Origin: UBA8950 sp034411635
GTDB taxonomy: Bacteria > Chloroflexota > Anaerolineae > Anaerolineales > Villigracilaceae
Assembly: GCA_034411635.1 (NCBI GenBank)
Contig: DAOUML010000014.1
Location: 1 to 50,916 of the forward strand
DNA: 50,916 bases
Reading direction: 5' to 3'
Shown: in pieces, positions 42,140 through 50,734 of the stretch
How the letters are laid out: every line of letters begins with the position of its first letter
How positions within the stretch are numbered: the stretch's first letter is position 1
Position numbers and translations under genes: made by a program
The notes under the pieces: generated by a model
Seen by the model: only the letters and a program-made list of their open reading frames with translations
What the model was told of the DNA's origin: nothing
The model's database searches: none

Positions 42140-42203
42140 TAATAACCTCGCTATCAATTGGGATTACGCCAGGGGTGGCGATTGGGGGCTGTTTGATACG
42201 GGA

Positions 42204-42209
42204 ATTATA
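42204..42209 (-). promoter_or_regulatory. -10 element of tpiA
   Basis: TATAAT on the minus strand in the context GCGGGTATAATTC, nearly the same as before menG. No clear -35 is seen. Confidence 0.5.
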
Positions 42210-42257
42210 CCCGCTTGAAGGTGAGATTAAAAGTTTTTCCGCAGCAATTCCCAGGGC

Positions 42258-42378
42258 TTTCTTAAAGTCGCCCAATAGCCCCTCACCCCGGCCCTCTCCC
42301 GGTGGGAGAGGGAGAAATGCTCCCTTCTCCCACCGGGAGAAGGGTTGGGGATGAGGGAGAAAGGCCAACTTTAAGAAA
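42258..42378. repeat. MITE-like palindromic repeat with flanking direct repeats
   Basis: Inverted ends TTTCTTAAAGT (42258-42268) and its complement (42368-42378) enclose two CCCTCTCCC/GGGAGAGGG-type hairpins like those at 11511-11661. An identical 11-bp CGCAGCAATTC lies on each side (42240-42250 and 42383-42393), which could be a target-site duplication. Confidence 0.6.
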
Positions 42379-42521
42379 AACGCGCAGCAATTCACAATCC
42401 TGACTTCCTGCTCAGGCCCTTCGCTGGCGCGGCGCGGGAGGGGAGAAGCAATGGGCAACAGCTGGGCGGGGATAATTAGCACACGCTAATAAAAGAAAAA
42501 ATCGCAAACTAAATTATAGTA

Positions 42522-42549
42522 TTGACACATAAAAAATTCACGGTAAAAT
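42522..42549 (+). promoter_or_regulatory. Promoter of iron ABC transporter operon
   Basis: TTGACA (42522-42527) and TAAAAT (42544-42549) with a 16-bp spacer; start near 42556. No Fur-type palindrome is evident. Confidence 0.7.
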
Positions 42550-42628
42550 CAGCCAAATAAGAGCGAAATTGGCAAGATTGAAAATCGCTCGCATTCAATT
42601 CACACCTAACCCCAAAAGGATTTCACCC

Positions 42629-43669
42629 ATGTCTGTCTCTTTTAATGTTCGTCGTGTTTTTCTGGTTTTACTTGCCCTTGGGATGGTCTTAAGCGCCTGC
42701 GCTCCGGCGGCCCAACCGGCCAGCGAGGGCGTTTCTGGTAAACTTGTATTATATTCTGGACGCTCTGAAGCGCTCATCCAACCGGTGATTGACGCCTTCA
42801 AAGCACAGTATCCAGATGTTGAAGTTTTGCTCAAATCGGGCAATAACAGCCAGATGGCAAATGCGCTGATTGAGGAAAAAGCCAATCCACAGGCCGATTT
42901 GTTCATCACCACCGAGATTTTCACCGTGCAGGCCCTGGCCCAGGAGGGCATTTTCCAATCTTACCGGCCCGCCACCGCCGACATGCTCCCCGCTGAAGCG
43001 CAAGGCAGCGACGATTTATGGTTTGGCCTGACCCGCCGCGCGCGCGTGATCATGTACAATACGGAACTGGTCAGCCCGGAAGAAGCGCCCCAGTCCATCT
43101 TCGACCTGACCGACCCCAAGTGGAAAGGCCAGATTGCTGCCGCCGGCTCAACCAATGGCGGCATGCAAGCCCATATCGCCGTTCTTGAAAAAGCGATTGG
43201 GGCCGAAGCCACCCAGGAATGGCTCAATGGCCTGAAAGCCAATGAAGTCACCTTCTTCGGTGGGCATACCGACGTGCGCAAGGCCGTTGGCGCAGGCGAA
43301 TTCAAGATTGGCCTGGTCAATCACTATTACTACTACCTGCAAGCCGCCGAAGGTTCGCCCGTCGGAATCGCCTTCCCCGACCAGGGCGCAGGTCAGATGG
43401 GCCTGGCAAGCAACCTGACCGCCGCGGGCGTGGTCAACGGCGCGAAAAATCCGGCGGCGGCGCAAGCCTTTATGGACTTCCTGCTCTCGGAGGAAGGTCA
43501 AAAACTGTTTGCCGAGTTAAACTATGAATACCCGGTTTTGCCCGGCGTGGCGATTAACCCGGCGGTTGAATCGATGAACAACTACCGCCTGGCAGATGTC
43601 AACCTGCGCGATGCAACCATCAGCCTGGATAATGTCTTCGCCATTATTGAAGCCGTCGGTCTGCCATAG
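42629..43669 (+). CDS. fbpA: Iron(III) ABC transporter substrate-binding lipoprotein
   Basis: This 346-residue protein has lipobox LSAC and a ferric-binding fold of the FbpA/FutA/AfuA type: LVLYSGRSEALIQPVIDAF, ADLFITTE, RARVIMYNTELV, DLTDPKWKGQIA and NHYYYYLQ. The NHYYYY stretch fits the paired tyrosines that hold Fe3+ in this family. The ATG at 42629 with AAAAGGA upstream fits the signal peptide. The permease and ATPase genes follow on the same strand. Iron is the family's usual cargo; other metals or anions cannot be excluded. Confidence 0.88.
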   Translation: MSVSFNVRRVFLVLLALGMVLSACAPAAQPASEGVSGKLVLYSGRSEALIQPVIDAFKAQYPDVEVLLKSGNNSQMANALIEEKANPQADLFITTEIFTVQALAQEGIFQSYRPATADMLPAEAQGSDDLWFGLTRRARVIMYNTELVSPEEAPQSIFDLTDPKWKGQIAAAGSTNGGMQAHIAVLEKAIGAEATQEWLNGLKANEVTFFGGHTDVRKAVGAGEFKIGLVNHYYYYLQAAEGSPVGIAFPDQGAGQMGLASNLTAAGVVNGAKNPAAAQAFMDFLLSEEGQKLFAELNYEYPVLPGVAINPAVESMNNYRLADVNLRDATISLDNVFAIIEAVGLP

Positions 43670-43702
43670 ATATAGATATTAGATAATCATTTTGGCACGC
43701 AT

Positions 43703-43739
43703 GCCCTGAGCGGAGCGTTCTTCAGCGTAGTCGAAGGGC
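43703..43739. repeat. Short inverted repeat after fbpA (CTGAGCGGAGCG family)
   Basis: GCCCT...AGGGC ends enclose GAGCGGAGCG and GTAGTCGAAG. The same words occur in the element at 50735-50916, so this is probably a related dispersed repeat. Confidence 0.5.
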
Positions 43740-43772
43740 CGATATGTAACGTTCATTTTCTTAACATCTATA

Positions 43773-43801
43773 GCAGGGGCGGCCCGCCGGGTCGCCCCTG
43801 C
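43773..43801. repeat. GC-rich palindromic repeat between fbpA and fbpB
   Basis: GCAGGGGCG (43773-43781) and CGCCCCTGC (43793-43801) enclose CCCGCCGGG. It resembles the GTAGGG/CCCTAC palindrome between xylA and xylB. It may also shape the mRNA after the binding-protein gene. Confidence 0.6.
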
Positions 43802-43814
43802 AAAGCCGTTATTT

Positions 43815-45443
43815 ATGCAAATTCTGAATCCAAGACAATACCCCCCCATCAGCCCGCGCCTGCTCCTGGCCGCCGGGCTGGTGGCGCTTTTTGTCGCCAT
43901 TCCATTTGGATACATTCTTTTACGCGCCTTCACCGGCGGGGCGGAAGTTTGGGAACGTTTGCTGCAAGACCGTCTGCCCGGTTTGCTGGTGAACACCCTC
44001 GCGCTGATGCTAATTGTGACCAGTGGCGCGCTCATCACCGGCGTCAGCATGGCCTGGCTGACCGAGCGCACCGACCTGCCGGGGCGGACCGTCTTCCGCT
44101 GGCTGCTGGCCCTGCCGCTCGCCATCCCGGCTTACATCGGAGCAATTGTCCATTTGGCCCTGCTGCGCCCTCGCGGGGGGATGATTCCGCAAGCCCTGGC
44201 CGCCCTGTTCGGCGAACCCATCCCCAGCCCCAGCCCGCTCGGACTGTGGGGCGCGGCCTTCATTCTGACGCTTTTTACGTACCCGTATGTCTACCTGCTG
44301 AGCGGGGCGGCTTTCCGCAACATGCACGCCGCCCTCGAAGAAGCCGCGCGCAGTTTCGGACGCACCCCCTGGCAAACCTTCTGGCAGGTGACGCTGCCCG
44401 CCCTGCGCCCTGGCATGACGGCCGGCGCGCTGCTGGTCTCGCTCGACATCCTGGCCGAATACGGGACAGTGGCCCTGCTGCGCTACGAGACTTTTTCCTC
44501 GGCGATTTTCGTGCAACTGGCCGGACGTTATGACCGCTCGGCGGCGGCGGTCTTGAGCGGGGTTCTGGTGATTTTGGCGATTTCCATTCTATGGGCTGAA
44601 ATTCGCCTGCAAGGGCGCGCCCGTTTTACCCAAATGGACAGCAACTGGCGGCCCGCGCCCCGCCTGCCGCTCGGCAAGTGGAAATGGGCGGCTTTGGGGC
44701 TGGTTTTCGGCGTCAGCGCGGCCAGCCTGCTGGTGCCGGTTGGGGTGCTGGCCTATTGGAGCATCAGCGCCCTGCTCGACCCGCAAATGCTCGCCAACAT
44801 CTTTCGCTCCGGTTCGCAAGGATTCGCCAACTTCGCCTGGAACAGCCTGTGGAGTTCGAGTCTGGCGGCAGTTTTGGCGGTTGGGTTGTCGCTTCCGGTG
44901 GCGTTGCTGGCCGCGCGTTACCCTGGCAGGCTGAGCCGCTTTCTTTCGCGTTTTTGCCAGGTGGGCTATGCCCTGCCGGGCGTGGTCGTTGCGCTCAGCC
45001 TGGTTTTGCTGGTCAACCGCTTTTTGCCCTTCCTGTACGCCACACCGCTGATTGTGGTCATGGCTTATGTTTTGCGCCACATGCCGCAAGCCGTGCGCGC
45101 CAGTCAGGCCGCCATTGGGCGTCTCTCGCCGGCACTGGAAGAAGCCTCGCGCACGCTGGGACGCACCTCGCTGCAAACCCTGTTCCAGGTGACGATTCCG
45201 CTGGTTTTTCCTGGTCTGCTGGCGGGCGGGGCGCTGGTCTTCCTGACCTCGCTCAAGGAATTGCCCGCCACCCTGCTCCTGCGCCCGGCTGGATTCGATA
45301 CGCTGGCGGTGCGAGTCTGGATTTGGGCCGAGCAAGGATTCTACATGCAGGCCGCGCCCGCCGCGCTCTTGCTGGTGCTGGTTTCGGCTATTCCGCTTTC
45401 TTTTCTTTTACGCAGGGAAAAAATCTTCGATGAACGCTCTTGA
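43815..45443 (+). CDS. fbpB: Iron(III) ABC transporter permease (fused, FbpB type)
   Basis: This 542-residue permease contains two fused six-helix modules, as usual for FbpB/SfuB. Each half has an ATPase-contact loop: LEEAARSFGRTPWQTFWQVTLPALRPG (about residues 174-200) and LEEASRTLGRTSLQTLFQVTIPLVFPG (about 440-466). The ATG at 43815 has no clear ribosome-binding site. The gene overlaps the ATPase gene by 14 bp, so production is coupled. Confidence 0.92.
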   Translation: MQILNPRQYPPISPRLLLAAGLVALFVAIPFGYILLRAFTGGAEVWERLLQDRLPGLLVNTLALMLIVTSGALITGVSMAWLTERTDLPGRTVFRWLLALPLAIPAYIGAIVHLALLRPRGGMIPQALAALFGEPIPSPSPLGLWGAAFILTLFTYPYVYLLSGAAFRNMHAALEEAARSFGRTPWQTFWQVTLPALRPGMTAGALLVSLDILAEYGTVALLRYETFSSAIFVQLAGRYDRSAAAVLSGVLVILAISILWAEIRLQGRARFTQMDSNWRPAPRLPLGKWKWAALGLVFGVSAASLLVPVGVLAYWSISALLDPQMLANIFRSGSQGFANFAWNSLWSSSLAAVLAVGLSLPVALLAARYPGRLSRFLSRFCQVGYALPGVVVALSLVLLVNRFLPFLYATPLIVVMAYVLRHMPQAVRASQAAIGRLSPALEEASRTLGRTSLQTLFQVTIPLVFPGLLAGGALVFLTSLKELPATLLLRPAGFDTLAVRVWIWAEQGFYMQAAPAALLLVLVSAIPLSFLLRREKIFDERS

Positions 45444-46500
45444 AATTAGCCAACTCTCCAAACAATTCCCAGGCGGGGCAAGCCCGGCGGTGGACAATAT
45501 TTCGCTCTCACTGCCCGATGGCGAAATCCTGGCCCTGGTTGGCCCCAGCGGATGCGGGAAGACGACCACCCTGCGCCTGGTCGCGGGGCTGGAACGCCCC
45601 GATAACGGCGAAATCTGCCTTAGGGGGCAGGTTGTCGCCGCGAAAAACCTGTTCGTACCGCCTGAAAAGCGCGGGGTGGGTATGGTTTTCCAGGAGCATG
45701 CCCTGTTTCCGCACCTGACGGTGGCCGCCAATGTCGCTTTCGGGTTGAAGAAAGAGTCGCGAAACGGGAATCAGGATAAAGTCCGCGCGATGCTGGGCCT
45801 GGTCGGGCTGGAAAAGTTCGCCGGGAGGTATCCGCATGAACTCTCTGGCGGGGAACGTCAGCGCGTCGCCCTGGCGCGAGCATTGGCCCCGCAGCCGGTG
45901 CTGGTGCTGATGGATGAGCCGTTTAGCAGCCTGGATGCCGACCTGCGGCTGGAGATGCGCGAACAGGTGCGCGGGATTTTGAAGGAGATGCGCGCGACGG
46001 CGGTTTTTGTGACCCATGACCAGGAGGAGGCCCTGTACATGGGCGACCGGCTGGCGGTCTTCCAGCGCGGGCGGCTGGAGCAGGTGGGCGGGCCGGAGCA
46101 GATTTTTCATGCGCCGCAAACCCGTTTCGTGGCCGAATTTATGGGCAATTCAGACTTCCTGCCCGGCCGGGCCTGCGCCGAGGGAATTTGCACCGAGATT
46201 GGAGTTTTGCCCCAGCCGCTGGGCCTGCCGGAGGGCGCGCCGGTTGAAATCGCGCTGCGGGCCGATGATGTCAATTTTGCGCCAGATGCAAATGGCAATG
46301 CGCTGGTGGTTGAGCGACTGTTTCGCGGGGCGCACAATGTTTACCGGTTGGAACTGGATTCAGGCCAACGCTTGCATGTGATGCACCCACATATTCAAGT
46401 GACTCAGCCCGGCACGCGGGCGCGGGTGTTTGTGGATGCGGGGCATTCGCTAGCGGTTTTCTACGAGGGCCGGGCGATGAGTGGGGAGTTACGAGTATAA
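45430..46500 (+). CDS. fbpC: Iron(III) ABC transporter ATP-binding protein
   Basis: This 356-residue ATPase has Walker A GPSGCGKTT, Q-loop region VFQEHALFPHLTV, signature LSGGERQR, Walker B VLVLMDEPFSSLD and switch THDQEEA. A C-terminal TOBE-like domain (about residues 245-350) follows, as in FbpC and PotA. A GGGA site lies upstream of the ATG within the end of fbpB. It completes the importer with the two genes before it. Confidence 0.92.
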   Translation: MNALEISQLSKQFPGGASPAVDNISLSLPDGEILALVGPSGCGKTTTLRLVAGLERPDNGEICLRGQVVAAKNLFVPPEKRGVGMVFQEHALFPHLTVAANVAFGLKKESRNGNQDKVRAMLGLVGLEKFAGRYPHELSGGERQRVALARALAPQPVLVLMDEPFSSLDADLRLEMREQVRGILKEMRATAVFVTHDQEEALYMGDRLAVFQRGRLEQVGGPEQIFHAPQTRFVAEFMGNSDFLPGRACAEGICTEIGVLPQPLGLPEGAPVEIALRADDVNFAPDANGNALVVERLFRGAHNVYRLELDSGQRLHVMHPHIQVTQPGTRARVFVDAGHSLAVFYEGRAMSGELRV

Positions 46501-46519
46501 TTAGCGCGGAGGAACCGCC

Positions 46520-47263
46520 ATGATTACCACTTACCATCGCCCCGAAACAATTGAAGACGCGCTGGCCCTGCTGGCGCAGCCTGCCACCCTGCCCCTGGGC
46601 GGCGGCACGGTGCTAAACAGCCCGGCTTATAAAAATCAGGATTTTGCGGTAGTGGATTTGCAAGCCCTGAACCTGAACACAATGACCCGCGCCGGAAATA
46701 CGCTGGAAATTGGCGCAACCGTCACCTTGCAGGGTTTGCTGGAATGCGAAGAAATCCCGGCGGCTTTAGGGCAGGCCATTAAACAGGAAGCCGCGCTCAA
46801 CCTGCGCAATATGGCGAGCGTGGCCGGAAGCCTGGCCGCCTGCGATGGCCGCTCACCCTTTGCGACGATGATGCTGGCGCTGGATGCAAAACTGACCGTT
46901 ATTAGCGCGGAGACCTCGACCTTTTCGCTGGTCGAATACTGGGCGCTGCGCCCGGCGGGACTGATTACCCGCATCGAGATTCCGTTAAATGCGGCCTCGG
47001 CCTACGAACAGGTCGCCCGCACCCCGGCAGATAGGCCCATCGTGGCGGCAGGTCTGGCGCAGTGGAAGAGCGGACGCACCCGCCTGGCCCTGGGCGGCTA
47101 TGGAAAAACCCCGTTGCTGGCAATGGACGGGACAGAATCAGACGGACTCGAAGCGGCTGCCCGTAACACCTTCCACGAATCCGCCGACCAATGGGCCAGC
47201 GCCGAATATCGCACAGACGCGGCGGCGACACTGGCGAAGCGATGTTTGGTTGCGGTACAGTAA
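46520..47263 (+). CDS. FAD-binding subunit-like protein of molybdopterin dehydrogenases (CoxM/XdhB type)
   Basis: This 247-residue protein resembles the medium FAD subunit of CO/xanthine dehydrogenases. PLGGGTVLN (about residues 26-34) and LRNMASVAGSLAACDGRSPFATMMLALDA (about 95-123) are the two FAD-pyrophosphate motifs. The C-terminal domain seems shorter than usual (subunits are about 280-300 residues). GGAGG precedes the ATG, 19 bp after fbpC, so it may belong to that transcript. No molybdopterin or 2Fe-2S subunit gene is adjacent, so a partner must be encoded elsewhere or the protein acts alone. Confidence 0.82.
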   Translation: MITTYHRPETIEDALALLAQPATLPLGGGTVLNSPAYKNQDFAVVDLQALNLNTMTRAGNTLEIGATVTLQGLLECEEIPAALGQAIKQEAALNLRNMASVAGSLAACDGRSPFATMMLALDAKLTVISAETSTFSLVEYWALRPAGLITRIEIPLNAASAYEQVARTPADRPIVAAGLAQWKSGRTRLALGGYGKTPLLAMDGTESDGLEAAARNTFHESADQWASAEYRTDAAATLAKRCLVAVQ

Positions 47264-47375
47264 AGCGGTTTCACCGGGCGCAAAATATCACGACATTGTG
47301 CTTTTCAGTAGCGCGCGAACGCGCAATTTATTAGCACAGAGATTCTCCATCACTTCTATAATGCCCGCGGGTATA

Positions 47376-47404
47376 AAAATGCGCAACATCGCGTTGCGCA
47401 TTTT
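47376..47404 (+). terminator. Terminator-like hairpin after FAD protein gene
   Basis: AAAATGCGCAAC (47376-47387) and its exact complement (47393-47404) with a 5-nt loop, ending in four T. It separates this gene from the tandem membrane proteins. Confidence 0.6.
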
Positions 47405-47438
47405 CATACGCAAGCGTGACACAACATCTTGAAATGAA

Positions 47439-49079
47439 ATGTCAAAAATCATCCAATTCAAAAACCAGACGAAGCAATTCTTACCCGCAATTGTTACTAT
47501 CCTTCCGCTGATAATATTTGGGATTTTCTGGTTATACCATCCTGCCTACTGGTTTAGCACCGACCCGGCAGCATGGTATTTTCTTGATTCGCTGGCACCT
47601 TTCGACGAAAAACCCTATACCTACGTTGACCATCCTGGGACACCCTTACATATTATTGGCACAATCATTCTTGGAATCACTTACCCCTTTTTTTACAGTC
47701 AAGAAACATTTATCCAATATCATCTCGCAAAACCAGAATTTTTCTTTGTAGCAGTAAATTTTTTCCTGCTGATACTAAATATCAGCACGGCTGTTTTTTT
47801 TTACTATTCTGTATTCAGCAATTTGAAACAAAACCGGGTGTTGGCGTCCATAGCAATTAGTTTAATGTACTTTGGGATACATCCACAGGGATTTCATTCG
47901 CTTATTTACTGGTCACACAATTCCTTTAATTTTATCTTTGGAACCTTGTGGCTATTGTGGCTTTATCGAACCTTGCAAAAAGAAGAGCGTCTAAAGTGGA
48001 CGACGATCACGGCGCTTGGTTTTAGCGCTGGCGTTATCAGCATGACGCAACTGTACCTGTTAGCCTGGCTAATAGGGGGGCTTGTCATTGTTTTTGTTTT
48101 TACCTTTCGTCTCGAACATTCGATAAAGAAATCTGCGCAAAAGGGAAGTGTATTCGTAATAAGTGCCTTGGTTGGTATCGTCAGCATGTTGATCCCAATC
48201 AGCGGACAATTAACCCGCATGTTTGACTGGATGATGCGTCTGGTTGGTTCCAGTGGTATCTATGGCACCGGAGAAAAAAGCCTTTACTCACTTGATTTAA
48301 TTCCACGAAGCATTCAATTTTGGAGCGAATATATCCCCCTGCTGATGCTCTTTCTTGGGCTGGCTCTTTTTGCGTTAACCATCATAATTCGATTAGCGCA
48401 AAAAAAACAAATAAGTTTTTTGCCATCCGATTTTGCTATGCTGATAGGCTTGAACGTTCAAACGCTGGTGCTGATTATTATCCTGGCAAAATTTTTTTAT
48501 CGTATTCGATACACGCTAGCGCTGGCCGCAGTCGTTCCGGTCTTGATATTTATTCTTATAAAGATACTTGAAAATCAAAGCCAGCGATTTGCGCTACTGC
48601 AACGAATACTTTACATCGGAATCATTGCCTCGGCCTGTTTTTTTATGGTCGATACCATGCAAAGCCAGCAACAGCGTGATTTTGTTGAAAAAGATGCCGC
48701 CCTGGCGCGCTCAATTGCCGTCAACACAATTGCGCAAAGCAAACAAATTGAGAAAAATGAAGTTGTAGTAGTTTATGGGTTTGGTACTCCGTTAAAATGC
48801 GCCGGGTTATTGGCCGCAAATAATTGGATCCGCGCATTCGATGAAGAGATCGAAGGGATTTGCCCAAATCAATACGCGCTCTATGATTTTGCATTCGAGG
48901 TCGACTTAAATTTAATCCACCCTTTGCCAAATATAGAAGAAATAGACTGGGACCTGGTTGTCTTTCCAGGAACCGGGCCAGAAATTCCCGCTCACCTTGA
49001 AGCAGTGGGCGCCAAAAATATTCCTGGTTCCTGGGGCATAGAACGCGCGAAGTGGTTTTATATCCGGGGTGAACCGTAA
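47439..49079 (+). CDS. Polytopic membrane protein, unknown (GT-C-like), paralogue 1
   Basis: This 546-residue protein has about nine to ten membrane helices over residues 15-410 and a soluble C-terminal part of about 130 residues. The first outer loop holds HPAYWF.TDPAAWYFLDSLA...YVDHPGTPLH, with Asp42, Asp50, Asp64 and His65. An acidic residue in that loop is typical of GT-C glycosyltransferases, so a polyprenyl-phosphate-sugar-dependent transferase is one possibility. The C-terminal domain has VVVYGFGTPLKCAGLLAANNWI and ICPNQYALYD, both kept in the next gene. No family is firmly recognised. The DNA is visibly more A/T-rich than the fbp genes before it. Confidence 0.75.
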   Translation: MSKIIQFKNQTKQFLPAIVTILPLIIFGIFWLYHPAYWFSTDPAAWYFLDSLAPFDEKPYTYVDHPGTPLHIIGTIILGITYPFFYSQETFIQYHLAKPEFFFVAVNFFLLILNISTAVFFYYSVFSNLKQNRVLASIAISLMYFGIHPQGFHSLIYWSHNSFNFIFGTLWLLWLYRTLQKEERLKWTTITALGFSAGVISMTQLYLLAWLIGGLVIVFVFTFRLEHSIKKSAQKGSVFVISALVGIVSMLIPISGQLTRMFDWMMRLVGSSGIYGTGEKSLYSLDLIPRSIQFWSEYIPLLMLFLGLALFALTIIIRLAQKKQISFLPSDFAMLIGLNVQTLVLIIILAKFFYRIRYTLALAAVVPVLIFILIKILENQSQRFALLQRILYIGIIASACFFMVDTMQSQQQRDFVEKDAALARSIAVNTIAQSKQIEKNEVVVVYGFGTPLKCAGLLAANNWIRAFDEEIEGICPNQYALYDFAFEVDLNLIHPLPNIEEIDWDLVVFPGTGPEIPAHLEAVGAKNIPGSWGIERAKWFYIRGEP

Positions 49080-49092
49080 TCAAGGATAAAAA

Positions 49093-50727
49093 ATGTTAAG
49101 AAATACAAGTTTTATAAGAAAAATCAGCCCTTATATTTTGGTAGTATCACCCATTTTCGCATATTGGATTAACTGGACACTTCACCCCAGTTACTGGTTT
49201 CCTGCGGACCCGGGGGCCTGGTATTTTCTGGATTCCCTGGCAATTTTTACCGGAAAAACCTATGCCTATGTTGATCATCCTGGCACGCCGCTACACTTGA
49301 TTGGCTCTTTTTTACTTGGCTTAACTTACGTTTTTTTTGAAAACCATGAAGCATTCCTTAAGTACCATTTGCAAAAGCCAGAACTTTTTTTTGTCATGTC
49401 AAATGTTTTCTTGCTCGCGATGAATGGCTTAACTGCTGTCGTATTTTATAAAACCGTAACTCAATCTTTGCAGAATAAGAATAGCATCTTAGCCGGACTA
49501 GCCCTTAGCCTACTATTTTTTATTTTGCACCCCCAAAGTTTTGAATCGCTTAATTTTTGGTCACACAACTCATTTAATTATCCATTCGCAACACTGTGGT
49601 TAATCTGGCTATATCGTGAAATTCGGCAAAACCGAATGCCAACAAAAACAAAACTTTTCATGTTGGGCATCACCGCCGGGATGATTTCAATGACGCAGAT
49701 GTATTTTCTCGGCCTTATTGCTGCCGGGACAATAACCATCCTCGTTCTGTCGCTCAAATTAAGCGCATCATTCATTCAAGCATTCAAAAATGCCTCGTTA
49801 ATGGCGGCAAGCAGCCTGCTTGGAATCGTTCTGATGCTATTGCCCATTTACAACGAATTGCCGCGCTTTGCAAGTTGGGTATGGCGTATTCTCTCAAACC
49901 AGGGCATCTATGGCACTGGGGAAAGTGGTTTCTATTCACCGGAAATGATTCCACTTAGCATTAGTTTTTGGTGGGCCAGCATACCCGGCATGGTGCTTAC
50001 ATTTCTTGCAATGCTCGCCCTGCTTTGCGCAGTAATCGCATTAGAAAAAACAAACACATTGGATATTTCACCCGCCGATCTGGCTATGCTAAGCGGATTG
50101 CTCGTACAAACTGCGCTACTGCTTGTTGTCTTGAGCAAACTCTATGTAAAACTCCGCTACATGCTCTCCATGGCAGCAATCTTGCCAATCTTGCTCTTTA
50201 TCCTTCTAAAAATCCTCGAAAACTCCTCATGGAACCTCGTTCGCATACAACAAGCGGCCTATATCAGCGTCCTCGTTGTCGTTGCCATAACACTGAACCA
50301 TGCCACTGAAACCCAAAAACACAAAGCATTTGTACACCAGGATGCAGCCCAGGCACGGTCAATTGCGGTAAGCACATTGGCGCAAATTCGCCAGGTACCA
50401 AAAACAGAAATTGTTGTCGTTTATGGCTCTGCAACGCCTATAAAATGCGCTGGTCTATTGATGGCTAACAACTGGATACAGGCCTTCGATCAAGAAATTC
50501 ACGAAATATGCCCCAACCAACACTCAATTTATGATACGACTGTTGAAATTAACCTTACCATTACCCACCCTATTCCAGATCTCGACGAAATTAACTGGGA
50601 CATTGTTGTTGCGCCTGGCAATCACAGCGGATTACAAGACAGGCTAAGGGAACAAGGCGCTGTCAATATCCCCAACGAATGGGGAATAAACCGTTTATCC
50701 TGGTTTTTCATTCGGCCTGACAAATAA
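49093..50727 (+). CDS. Polytopic membrane protein, unknown (GT-C-like), paralogue 2
   Basis: This 544-residue protein is aligned with the preceding gene product from end to end: HPSYWFPADPGAWYFLDSLA and YVDHPGTPLHLIG near residues 31-70, SHNSFN, ISMTQMYFLG, IYGTGESGFYSPEMIP in the middle, and VVVYGSATPIKCAGLLMANNWI with ICPNQHSIYD at the end. It starts 13 bp after the first gene with the same orientation, so the pair arose by tandem duplication and is probably co-transcribed. The two could form a heterodimer or have separate acceptors. Confidence 0.75.
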   Translation: MLRNTSFIRKISPYILVVSPIFAYWINWTLHPSYWFPADPGAWYFLDSLAIFTGKTYAYVDHPGTPLHLIGSFLLGLTYVFFENHEAFLKYHLQKPELFFVMSNVFLLAMNGLTAVVFYKTVTQSLQNKNSILAGLALSLLFFILHPQSFESLNFWSHNSFNYPFATLWLIWLYREIRQNRMPTKTKLFMLGITAGMISMTQMYFLGLIAAGTITILVLSLKLSASFIQAFKNASLMAASSLLGIVLMLLPIYNELPRFASWVWRILSNQGIYGTGESGFYSPEMIPLSISFWWASIPGMVLTFLAMLALLCAVIALEKTNTLDISPADLAMLSGLLVQTALLLVVLSKLYVKLRYMLSMAAILPILLFILLKILENSSWNLVRIQQAAYISVLVVVAITLNHATETQKHKAFVHQDAAQARSIAVSTLAQIRQVPKTEIVVVYGSATPIKCAGLLMANNWIQAFDQEIHEICPNQHSIYDTTVEINLTITHPIPDLDEINWDIVVAPGNHSGLQDRLREQGAVNIPNEWGINRLSWFFIRPDK

Positions 50728-50734
50728 ATCAAAC

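Larger units (their letters stand above)
42140..42628. other. Gene-free stretch between tpiA and iron-transport operon
   Basis: This 489-bp gap holds, in order, the tpiA leader and -10, a palindromic repeat element with flanking direct repeats, a small inverted repeat ATTAGC/GCTAAT at 42475-42490, and the promoter of the iron-transport operon. No plausible gene or RNA gene was seen in it. Confidence 0.7.
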
